From contig JAUIFJ010000001.1 in the NCBI GenBank assembly GCA_030429345.1, forward strand, positions 124,001 through 188,000: a stretch of 64,000 nucleotides of DNA, in the 5' to 3' direction. A program made the position numbers and the translations under genes. A model generated the notes under the pieces. It searched no databases, was not told the origin of the DNA, and saw only the letters and a program-made list of their open reading frames with translations. This DNA comes from a bacterium (GTDB taxonomy: Bacteria > CAIWAD01). Positions 57,293-64,000 of this stretch are shown piece by piece. Each line of letters begins with the position of its first letter. Position 1 is the first letter of the stretch.

Positions 57293-58114
57293 TCAGAAGC
57301 TTTCCATGTAGGTGATCTTGATCTCGCGGCTGATGCTCGTATCCGTAATGCCGTCGCCTTTGCGGTTCTTGAAGATGTCCTTGAAGTCCACCTCCAGGGA
57401 AAGGCGCTCGGCGAAGGTCCAGCGGGCCCCCAGGTTCATGAAGCCCTTGCTGCGACTCAAGCCGGTTCGCACATCGTCGCGGGCGAAATCGTATTCGGCG
57501 ACGACGGACAGTTCGTCGTTGATTTCCTTGTCCAGCCCAAGCCAGAAATTGAGGCCCTGATCGTCATCGTTCTCGATGGGGTTGACGTTCAGGCCGAAAT
57601 GGACGCCCATGCGGCCGAAGCCCTGCAGGATGTAGTTCTTGCCGGCAGTGGCGTAGAAGCCTTTGGCCTTGATCTGGTAGCGGCTGCGGCTTTCGGCCGG
57701 AACGGCTTTGGCCAGCAGGTCTTCATCCTGCGGGTTGTCGGTGATCCACTGGCCGTGTCCCTGGCCGTCGTAGCCCAGGCTGATGGCGGGCCAGACATTG
57801 GTTTCGTCGACCAGGCGATACTTGAGCTTCAGTTCGGGACGCTCGTTCCAGTCGGGGCTGGTGTCGGAGATGATCTTGCTGCCGCCAAAGGAGGCACCCA
57901 TGTTCAGGCGGTCCAGCAGGCCGACATCGAAACCGATGAGCACTCCGCCATTCTGGTAGAGGTTCATCTCGAAGCCGAAGGTGCCTTTGCTGAGAATGCC
58001 GGCGGTGGGGTTGTCGATCAGGCGGTTGATCGGCAGGGTCTTCATGGCTTGTGCCTGGGCCAGCGAGGCGCATGCCAGCAGGCCGCCCGCAACGAGGGCG
58101 CTTAGACGATTCAT
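57293..58114 (-). CDS. Outer-membrane beta-barrel protein, YjbH-like
   Basis: A 273-residue exported protein with signal peptide (LVAGGLLACASLAQAQ). NRLIDNPTAGILSKGTFGFEMNLYQNGGVLIGFDVGLLDRLNMGASFGG resembles the start of YjbH-type or DUF940-like barrel proteins. Repeated amphipathic strands continue and it ends KITYMESF with a terminal Phe, as in outer-membrane proteins. Function unknown; transport or exopolysaccharide roles are guesses. It starts a separate transcript with its own terminator; the GlmL-group scaffold gene lies just upstream. Confidence 0.7.
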   Translation of the reverse strand: MNRLSALVAGGLLACASLAQAQAMKTLPINRLIDNPTAGILSKGTFGFEMNLYQNGGVLIGFDVGLLDRLNMGASFGGSKIISDTSPDWNERPELKLKYRLVDETNVWPAISLGYDGQGHGQWITDNPQDEDLLAKAVPAESRSRYQIKAKGFYATAGKNYILQGFGRMGVHFGLNVNPIENDDDQGLNFWLGLDKEINDELSVVAEYDFARDDVRTGLSRSKGFMNLGARWTFAERLSLEVDFKDIFKNRKGDGITDTSISREIKITYMESF

Positions 58115-58169
58115 CCGGTCCTCTCCCGTATTGCTTGTCAGACGGGCATCTGTTCGGAGAGGCCCGTCG

Positions 58170-59288
58170 TCACTTTTCGATCAGTTCGATGTTTGCCCTG
58201 GGCAGTGTGACCCGGTTGCCTTCGGAAAGTTCCACTTCCAGCACCCGGACCATGGCGCCGCTCTCGACGCGGCGCGGTTCGGGAGGAAGTTCTGTCACAC
58301 GCCCGGTCTGGCCGAAACTCGGCTCGCGAATGATCCTCACCTCGCTGCCGACGGTCAGCTCGCCCGTGGCGCGCTTCTCCTCCACCACGTCCTCCTCGGG
58401 GCGCGGTACGACAATCTCGGGACGGATCACGCCGGCGCGGATCTGTGTAGCGCCGTTGATCGAGGCCAGCCGGCCCTGCAGCGAGCCCAGCAGCTCCCAG
58501 GTGCGGCGGGTCATCGGGATCCGGCCGAAGCCTTCCGTGAGGATCAGCGAAATGCCGATGTCCTCGCTTCCCGTGATGGCCACGCCCAGGTCATAGCCTA
58601 GGATCGACTTGAGCTCCCCCTTGTCGAAGGCCCCGGCGACAACCGCGGCGACGCCCGCGTCCCGGGCGGCGAAAAGCGCTTCCCGTGATACGGAGCAGCC
58701 CCCGACGATCACGCAGCCCTTCATGTCGGGCGTGATTGCCGAGGCTTCCAGGGGCTGGTCGGGGCCGGAGCAGACGACCCGGAGCGTGCCGAAGGCCTCG
58801 CCGCCGATTCCGAAGATTCCCTGGATATAGGCGCCCTTCGAGCGGACCGTCACCCCTTCGTTCTCGTGCAGGGCGACGATCTCGCCGTCTATGAAGGCAT
58901 TGACCTCCACGGGCACCGGATCCTTCTGCAGGTTGACCTGGCCGGTTCGCAGGGAAACGGATTCGACGAAGCCCTCGATGGGGCTGTGACACTCCGATGT
59001 GAAGATGCCGAAGAAGGAGGAGGTCTGGGCGATCACCTCGCCCTGTGTCACACGGTCGGACTCGGCCTTGGACATGGCTCCCGAGAGCTCGGAGGGCTCT
59101 ACGCCCAGGGCGTGCGCGACCTGGACCGGGTAGGTGGCTCCGGGCAGTTCGGTGCGTGCCACGATCTGGTCGTGGCACACCCGGTCCCCGATCTTGACCA
59201 CGATGTCGCCCTTCAGCGGGAGCTTGCGCTCCTTGACGATCATCGTGTTCTCGGCAACTCGCAGCCCGGGCGTGAAGGATGTAGCCAC
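58170..59288 (-). CDS. Conserved scaffold-like protein with C-terminal KOW-type segment (GlmL neighbour)
   Basis: A 372-residue protein, not recognised as a characterised family. The N-terminal 130 residues are beta-rich with Gly/Val patterns of a barrel-sandwich or biotinyl-like fold (LKGDIVVKIGDRVCHDQIVARTELPG... QGEVIAQTSSFFGIFTSECHSPIEGFVESVS). The centre has a Rossmann-like GCVIVGGCSVSREALFAARDAGVAAVVAGAFDKGELKSILG. The C-terminal third contains VGSEVRIIREPSFGQTGRVTELP, a KOW-like RNA-binding motif. GTG start with GGAGGAG upstream. I recall similar proteins next to GlmL/MutL in several uncultured phyla; partner and role unknown. Confidence 0.6.
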   Translation of the reverse strand: MATSFTPGLRVAENTMIVKERKLPLKGDIVVKIGDRVCHDQIVARTELPGATYPVQVAHALGVEPSELSGAMSKAESDRVTQGEVIAQTSSFFGIFTSECHSPIEGFVESVSLRTGQVNLQKDPVPVEVNAFIDGEIVALHENEGVTVRSKGAYIQGIFGIGGEAFGTLRVVCSGPDQPLEASAITPDMKGCVIVGGCSVSREALFAARDAGVAAVVAGAFDKGELKSILGYDLGVAITGSEDIGISLILTEGFGRIPMTRRTWELLGSLQGRLASINGATQIRAGVIRPEIVVPRPEEDVVEEKRATGELTVGSEVRIIREPSFGQTGRVTELPPEPRRVESGAMVRVLEVELSEGNRVTLPRANIELIEK

Positions 59289-59367
59289 GGCGACTCCTCC
59301 GGTTGTGACGCGCCTCGCCGGGAACAGGGCGTACCCGGCGCGTGTGCCGCGGGAATCGCGGCCCAGG

Positions 59368-59402
59368 AAAAAACCCGGCGGCGGAAGGGCTCCGCCGCCG
59401 GG
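59368..59402 (-). terminator. Terminator of the RRM gene
   Basis: CCCGGCGGCGGA (59374-59385) pairs with TCCGCCGCCGGG (59391-59402), followed on the minus strand by TTTTTT (59373-59368). It lies 14 nt after the RRM stop, separating it from the KOW gene. Confidence 0.9.
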
Positions 59403-59415
59403 AGACGGAGCGGGA

Positions 59416-59688
59416 CTAGTCCCGGCGGAAACCGCCCGGACGCGGCTCGCGGGGGCGAGCCTCGTTGACGCGGACGTTGCGGCCGGCGAGTTCGGTCTCG
59501 TTCAGACCCTCGATGGCGGCATTGCCTTCGGCGTCGTTCGGCATCTCGACAAAGCCGAAGCCCTTGGAACGACCCGTCTCGCGGTCCATGATGATGGTCG
59601 CCCGGGACACCTCGCCATAGGCGCCGAATGCGTCACGGAGCTCGTCTTCGCTGATGCGGTAGGGCAGGTTGCCCACATAGATGTTCAT
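59416..59688 (-). CDS. RRM-domain RNA-binding protein
   Basis: A 90-residue single RRM: MNIYVGNLPYRISEDELRDAF (RNP2 IYVGNLP), RSKGFGFVEM (RNP1 KGFGFVEM), AIEGLNETELAGRNVRVNEARP. The short Gly/Arg tail (PREPRPGGFRRD) is usual for bacterial RRM proteins of the cyanobacterial Rbp type. Likely binds structured mRNA, possibly cold-stress related. I used ATG 59688; the frame stays open for hundreds of codons antisense to the GlmL gene, which is not believable. Own terminator. Confidence 0.92.
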   Translation of the reverse strand: MNIYVGNLPYRISEDELRDAFGAYGEVSRATIIMDRETGRSKGFGFVEMPNDAEGNAAIEGLNETELAGRNVRVNEARPREPRPGGFRRD

Positions 59689-59765
59689 TCTTCCACTTTC
59701 CAACTGTGATCGCGAAAACGCCCGCGATCCCGGCGTATGCATGGCCGCGCACCGCGCGCGACCCT

Positions 59766-61667
59766 CTAGATCAGGTTCTGTTGCCGGGCCTGTTCGACCA
59801 GGTCCCAGCGCTGCAGGTTCTCCAGCCTGCCCGGCGTGTCCGGCGCCAGCTCGAAGGGGCGCCCGCGCGTGTCCAGCACCAGGCCGACCACGCCGCCATG
59901 AATGGTTTGTGTCACCGACTTGCCGGGGCCGGCGCCCAGGTCGAAGCCCCGTGCCGGCTGCAGGTGCAGTTCGCAGCTTTCCCCCAGTCCAAGGGGGAAG
60001 AGGCGCAGTTCGCCGGTCTGCAGGTTCTCGTCCAGATGCTGTCCGCCGGGAAGGGTGCCGCTGACCTTCAGGCAGGGGCGCGTCCGGCGGCCCGGCTTTC
60101 CGCGGGGCGCGATGCAGGTGCCCAGGTAGATCATGCAGTCCTTGTCGAAGACCTGGGTCGCCGCTTCCTCGTGCAGGCTGGAAAGCACGCCCAGGTGCGG
60201 CATCATGAAGATGCTGTCGACCGCCAGGCGCGTGATCCCTTCCGGCAGGAAGGAGTCGATCAGCATTTGCGCGGTCTGCACGCGTTCGGGAGCGTGAGAC
60301 AACACGCCGCCGGAACCGACCAGCAGGTCGAGTTCCATCATCTTGACCAGGGTCCGGCTGTCGTCCTGCTCGAAAGCATCGGAGATCGTGCGCTCCTGCT
60401 GCACGCCCTTCAGCTCGACGGCGAAGTTCTTGTGCTGCACGAAGGACAGGCGCAGGGCCTCGCGGGCGATGGCCTGCTCGATCATCAGCTCCTCCAGGGT
60501 CTGGGGGATCGTCGTCGGGCGGATCATCTTGTTGCCGATGCGGTTGCGCAGGTCGTTCTCCTCGATGTCCCCGCCGACCCAGCGTCTCACATTGTCGATG
60601 CCGGCTTCCGCCAGCACGTTGGAGACGCTGTAGCTCATGCCCAGGTTGGCCGAGACCGTGCGGTTGAAGATGCCGCCGAAGACGCTGAAGACGTCCGTCG
60701 TCGCGCCGCCGATGTCCACGCCGACCACGTTGATCTGGTTGAGCCGGGCGATGGTCTCGATGATCCGGCCCACGGCGCCAGGGGTGGGCATGATCGGCAC
60801 GTTGCGCACGGTGCCGTTCTCGCCCGTGCGACACATGGTCATCAGGCGGTCGTAGCCCGGAGCCTGCTGCATCACGTGCTCCATGAAGAGGTCGTGGATG
60901 CGGTCGCGGGCGGGGTTGAGGTTCTCGTTTTCCAGCTGGGGACGCAGGTTCTCGACGACGGTCAGGGCGCTGACATCGCCCAGGATCTCCTCGATCTCCT
61001 TGCCCAGGTCGGCATTGCCGGCGTAGATGATCGGCAGATTGAAGCCGGACCCCAAACGCGGCCGCGGCTTGGCGGCGGCGATCATCTCGGCCATTTCGAG
61101 CGGCAGGTGATCGTTGCCCTGGTCCGTGCCTCCGGCCTGCAGGATCATGTCCGGGCGCAGCTTGCGGATCTGGTCGATCTTCTGATGCGGCAGGCGGCCG
61201 TCATTGGCGGCCAGCACGTCGAGCACGATGGCTCCCGCGCCGAGCGCCGCGCGCTGGGCCGATTCGCCGCTCATGCTTTCCACCAGGCCGGCGACCATCA
61301 TCTGCAGGCCGCCGCCGGCGGAGCTGGTCGAGATGTAGGCATCGACGCCCTCGTCGCCCTGCTGGGGGACGATGATCTCCCAGGCGCTCGAGCCGTCTTC
61401 CTTCTCGACCTTGCGCAGGAATTTCCGGTTCGGAGTGGCCTTGCGGATGCTGCCATCGCTGAGAGGCAGGTCCTGGTGGCTCAGCTCCTCGACCTCCATC
61501 GCGCCATTGATGACGCCCATGGTGACGTCCTCGAAGGGCGCTTCCACGGTGGTCGGAGCTTCGCCTCGAATGGTCTGGCGATAGGAATCGCCGACCTTTT
61601 CGATCAGGATGCACTTGGTGGTTGTGCTGCCGCAGTCTGTGGCGAGAATGGATCGAATCTCGTTCAT
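59766..61667 (-). CDS. glmL: GlmL/MutL-family ASKHA protein (glutamate mutase accessory-like)
   Basis: A 633-residue ASKHA ATPase. LATDCGSTTTKCILIE is the phosphate-1 loop; AYISTSSAGGGLQMMVAGLVESMSG, LRPDMILQAGGTDQGNDH and VVGVDIGGATTDVFSVFGG (phosphate 2) match GlmL/MutL. The C-terminal HGGVVGLVLDTRGRPFELAP is also family-specific. In Clostridium-like organisms GlmL serves the B12-dependent glutamate mutase GlmES, as a possible reactivase. No mutase subunit is visible in the window. This version is longer (633 versus about 460), so it may be a broader-function homologue. Starts MNEIRS at ATG 61667. Confidence 0.75.
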   Translation of the reverse strand: MNEIRSILATDCGSTTTKCILIEKVGDSYRQTIRGEAPTTVEAPFEDVTMGVINGAMEVEELSHQDLPLSDGSIRKATPNRKFLRKVEKEDGSSAWEIIVPQQGDEGVDAYISTSSAGGGLQMMVAGLVESMSGESAQRAALGAGAIVLDVLAANDGRLPHQKIDQIRKLRPDMILQAGGTDQGNDHLPLEMAEMIAAAKPRPRLGSGFNLPIIYAGNADLGKEIEEILGDVSALTVVENLRPQLENENLNPARDRIHDLFMEHVMQQAPGYDRLMTMCRTGENGTVRNVPIMPTPGAVGRIIETIARLNQINVVGVDIGGATTDVFSVFGGIFNRTVSANLGMSYSVSNVLAEAGIDNVRRWVGGDIEENDLRNRIGNKMIRPTTIPQTLEELMIEQAIAREALRLSFVQHKNFAVELKGVQQERTISDAFEQDDSRTLVKMMELDLLVGSGGVLSHAPERVQTAQMLIDSFLPEGITRLAVDSIFMMPHLGVLSSLHEEAATQVFDKDCMIYLGTCIAPRGKPGRRTRPCLKVSGTLPGGQHLDENLQTGELRLFPLGLGESCELHLQPARGFDLGAGPGKSVTQTIHGGVVGLVLDTRGRPFELAPDTPGRLENLQRWDLVEQARQQNLI

Positions 61668-61920
61668 CCGGGTCTGTTAATGCTGGGCTTCGCGGGCGGT
61701 TCGGACGGATCGGAAGAAGTCTGCCGTCAGTCTGGGCAAGGGGTTGAAGTCCCCATTCCCCGGGGCCGAATCCGCAGGCAGACCGTGCCGCCAGGGGATC
61801 CTGCTCAACTGTCCGATTCGGAATGATCCCGGGCGCTTGCGTCCCGGAACGATCCCATCGCGGGTTTCCAGATGCCTCCGAACTTGGATGTCGCCCCTGC
61901 CGGATGTTTCCGGCCGGGCC

Positions 61921-62244
61921 TCAGACGAGATCTTCATCGATCCCGTCCAACCCTCGGTATTCGAGATAATCGATCAAGTCAACAATATATGGGAGGGCCT
62001 CGCGCTTCTCCAAGAGCGATTGCACCTCATCCCAGCTTTCGGAAGAGAATATCAGGTTTACGATCGGCGAAAAGAAGGCCATTCCCTGGCTCGCGACAAA
62101 GTTCATCGGGCGCATGCTCTCCAGGAAGAAGATGGCCGCCGCGGTCAGACGACGCTGAACGACTCCGCGGGCGAAGCTCAAACAGAGCTGCCGTTCCCGC
62201 TCGTCAAAGCTCGTCGGAGCCGTCGGGGGGCGGTGTTCCAACAT
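61921..62244 (-). CDS. Small conserved hypothetical protein
   Basis: A 107-residue protein with no firm family: FDERERQLCLSFARGVVQRRLTAAAIFFLESMRPMNFVASQGMAFFSPIVNLIF, then an acidic end (YLEYRGLDGIDEDLV). The pattern (short helix, FFLES-P-NFVxSQ) matches small uncharacterised proteins near membrane or transport genes. It overlaps the membrane-protein gene upstream by 41 nt, which favours a real coupled gene. Function unknown. Confidence 0.55.
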   Translation of the reverse strand: MLEHRPPTAPTSFDERERQLCLSFARGVVQRRLTAAAIFFLESMRPMNFVASQGMAFFSPIVNLIFSSESWDEVQSLLEKREALPYIVDLIDYLEYRGLDGIDEDLV

Positions 62245-62647
62245 GGGCGTCCAGAAAGTGGTGGATCTTTGCCAGGTCTTCGCGGCTTTCCGCGGGTGGG
62301 AGCTTCAGGCTGCCGCCCCCCTTGAGGTGCAGCTTCAGTTCCCGCTGCCCCTGGTACCAGCGTTCCACGGATTCCCAGCCTTCGCGCCGCGTCCCGGTCA
62401 GGGGGGCGGAAAGGCTGAAGCCCGCCTCGTCGAGCAGGCAGCTGGAAGGAAAGAAGAAGTCGCGCAGGCTGAAGACCAGGGCCACGATCAGCGCGGCGCT
62501 GACCGCGCTTCCTCCCAGCCAGTAGACCACCAGGCTGGCCAGGATCAGCAGCAGCAGCAAGACCAGCGCGGCGCGAGAGGGATTGGCGGCCAGGGGATGG
62601 TGGGTCCACTGCAGGAAGGTCGGGCTGTGGTCTTGGTCCGTCTTCAT
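62204..62647 (-). CDS. Two-TM membrane protein of unknown function
   Basis: A 147-residue protein. Two hydrophobic segments (about 25-45, ALVLLLLLILASLVVYWLGG, and 48-65, VSAALIVALVFSL), then a soluble domain with FPSSCLLDEAGFSLSAPLTGTRREGWESVERWYQGQRELKLHLKGGGSLKLPP, which looks like a PH-type or YcxB-like beta domain. ATG 62647. No function can be assigned. First gene of the leftward pair before the GlmL gene; divergent from XPB. Confidence 0.65.
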   Translation of the reverse strand: MKTDQDHSPTFLQWTHHPLAANPSRAALVLLLLLILASLVVYWLGGSAVSAALIVALVFSLRDFFFPSSCLLDEAGFSLSAPLTGTRREGWESVERWYQGQRELKLHLKGGGSLKLPPAESREDLAKIHHFLDAHVGTPPPDGSDEL

Positions 62648-62844
62648 GCGGCCAAGCTAGTGAAGAGCGATTGCAGCGCTTCGCGCCTCGCGGCCCTGCT
62701 ACAATGCCTTGTAAATGCCACCTTTGCTCCTCCGCCAGTTTTTCGGCCCGGACCGCCCCTCGGCGGCACGGGCGACACGCGGCCCGGCGGGGTCGAAGTG
62801 GATGAAGCGCGCACGGCCGCAGCGCCCGCAGCTGGAGTGTTTCC

Positions 62845-64000
62845 TTGTATAATCCCAACAATCCGCTGATCGTCCAGTCCGACCGGACGATCTTCCTGGA
62901 AACCGCCAATCCGCAGTTCGAGGACGCCCGCGACGAGCTGGCGCGCTTCGCCGAGCTCGAGAAGAGTCCGGAACACCTCCACACCTACCGCCTCTCCCCC
63001 CTGAGCCTGTGGAACGCCGCCTCCAGCGGCATGGCCAGTGGGGACATCATCAACATCCTGAACCGCTTCTCGAAGTACATGGTGCCGACCAACGTGGTGG
63101 CCGACATCCGCGATTATGTGTCACGCTACGGCCGCGTCAAGCTCGACCGCCTGGACGAGCACGCGCTGGTGCTCATGTGTGACAACCCGACGCTGATGAT
63201 CGAGCTCTCGCGCCACAAGACCGTCGCCCCCCTGCTTTCGCAGCAGATCGACGAGACGCGCTTCCGCGTCCAGCCCGGCAATCGCGGACACCTGAAGCAG
63301 GCGCTGATCAAGATCGGCTTCCCCGTCGAGGACCTGGCCGGGTATACGGACGGCGACCGGCTGGAGATCCCGCTGAGACAGCGAACGCTGGGCGGCATGA
63401 ACTTCGGCCTGCGCAGCTACCAGCAGGATGCCGTCGATGTATACTGGGCCGGGGGCGAGAGCCGCGGCGGCAGCGGCGTGCTGGTGCTGCCCTGCGGGGC
63501 CGGCAAGACCGTGATCGGCATCGGGGCCATGGCGAAGGTCGGCATGCACACGCTCGTCTTGACGACCAATGTGACCGCCCTGCGGCAGTGGCGCAGCGAG
63601 ATCCTGGACAAGACGGAACTCACGGAGAACGACATTGCCGAGTACAGCGGCGAGTCCAAGGAGATCGCGCCGGTTACCATCGCCACCTACCAGATCATCA
63701 CCTACCGCAAGAACAAGAAGAGCCCATTCCTGCACTTCGACATCTTCAACAAGCACAACTGGGGCCTGATCATCTACGACGAGGTGCATCTGCTGCCGGC
63801 GCCGATCTTCCGCGCGGTCGCCGAGATCCAGAGCCGGCGCCGCCTGGGGCTGACGGCGACCCTAGTGCGCGAGGACAACAAGGAAGACGATGTCTTCAGC
63901 CTGATCGGTCCCAAGAAGATCGACGTGCCCTGGAAGGAGCTCGAGCGCCAGGGCTGGATCGCCACCGCCAACTGCGTGGAGTACAGGCTTTCCATGGACG
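62845..64000 (+). CDS. XPB/Rad25-family DNA repair helicase (3' end outside window)
   Basis: The frame starts at TTG 62845 with GGAG seven bases before it and runs past the window end. NPLIVQSDRTIFLETANPQFEDARDELARFAELEKSPEHLHTYRLSPLSLWNAA is the bacterial XPB N-terminal domain. Then LRSYQQDAVDVYW, Walker A LPCGAGKTVIG, ATYQIITYR, DEVH box IIYDEVHLLPA and GLTATLVRED with the RED motif. XPB opens DNA during repair. At least 385 residues are visible. No ATG/GTG occurs nearby in frame, so the TTG start is well supported by homology. Confidence 0.9.
   Translation, partial: MYNPNNPLIVQSDRTIFLETANPQFEDARDELARFAELEKSPEHLHTYRLSPLSLWNAASSGMASGDIINILNRFSKYMVPTNVVADIRDYVSRYGRVKLDRLDEHALVLMCDNPTLMIELSRHKTVAPLLSQQIDETRFRVQPGNRGHLKQALIKIGFPVEDLAGYTDGDRLEIPLRQRTLGGMNFGLRSYQQDAVDVYWAGGESRGGSGVLVLPCGAGKTVIGIGAMAKVGMHTLVLTTNVTALRQWRSEILDKTELTENDIAEYSGESKEIAPVTIATYQIITYRKNKKSPFLHFDIFNKHNWGLIIYDEVHLLPAPIFRAVAEIQSRRRLGLTATLVREDNKEDDVFSLIGPKKIDVPWKELERQGWIATANCVEYRLSMD

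Overview
This window is a GC-rich bacterial chromosome segment (roughly 60% GC or more, estimated by eye) that holds the replication-initiation neighbourhood. The organism has a Gram-negative envelope: there are outer-membrane beta-barrel proteins, lipoproteins, a parvulin chaperone and a long YidC with a periplasmic domain. Two secreted proteins end in a 'PNPFNP' FlgD-like/type IX-like C-terminal domain. Together with an orphan GlmL/MutL protein and a bacterial XPB helicase, this suggests an FCB-related or poorly cultured phylum (for example Eisenbacteria- or Krumholzibacteria-like). That placement is an inference; no rRNA lies in the window. I saw no tRNA, rRNA, CRISPR array, prophage or classical insertion sequence.

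Layout. 1-6 kb: end of a SpoU RNA methylase, a CPBP protease, a leftward group (SDR39 epimerase, GNAT, Cys-rich CWC, VOC), then SpoIID-domain and cysteine-synthase-like genes. 6-7.2 kb: a REP-type tyrosine transposase (RAYT) flanked by a 58-bp near-identical direct repeat. 7.2-10.7 kb: secreted SGNH hydrolase, VOC protein, large secreted protein. 10.9-12.2 kb: arsR-arsM, probably leaderless, with a palindromic operator over the start codon. 12.4-18.1 kb: two hybrid sensor kinases, the first split by a frameshift. 18.3-24.9 kb: Dps, M48 lipoprotein peptidase, HDOD-GGDEF protein, RsmD, and a three-gene membrane cluster (PilM-like, pseudopilin-like, ComEA-like HhH). 25.0-27.9 kb: dnaJ, grpE, hrcA without dnaK.

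28.1-41.3 kb runs rightward: rpmH-rnpA-yidD-yidC-mnmE-mnmG-rsmG-mfd-ppiC, then SnoaL-like and DinB-like genes. Two parS-like palindromes sit on the mnmG and rsmG start codons. 41.3-52.0 kb runs leftward: a zinc-type dehydrogenase, gyrA, gyrB, dciA, recF, dnaN and dnaA. The rpmH-to-rsmG block therefore points toward dnaA, the reverse of the usual layout, which suggests an ancestral inversion. DnaA boxes cluster in the dnaA-dnaN spacer (probable oriC), upstream of dnaA, and in the gyrB-gyrA spacer.

52.5-64 kb: HU-like protein, a DAACS symporter, an orphan branched-chain-type binding protein, two outer-membrane proteins with a CxxCH lipoprotein between them, and a leftward group around an orphan GlmL/MutL ATPase (KOW-ended scaffold-like protein, RRM protein, GlmL, two small proteins). 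The window ends inside an XPB-family helicase.

The least explained signals are: an excess of the palindrome GTATAC and relatives in all reading phases; the parS-bearing inverted origin block; the GlmL-associated gene group; the PilM/pseudopilin/HhH cluster; and a 375-bp structured spacer between yidD and yidC.
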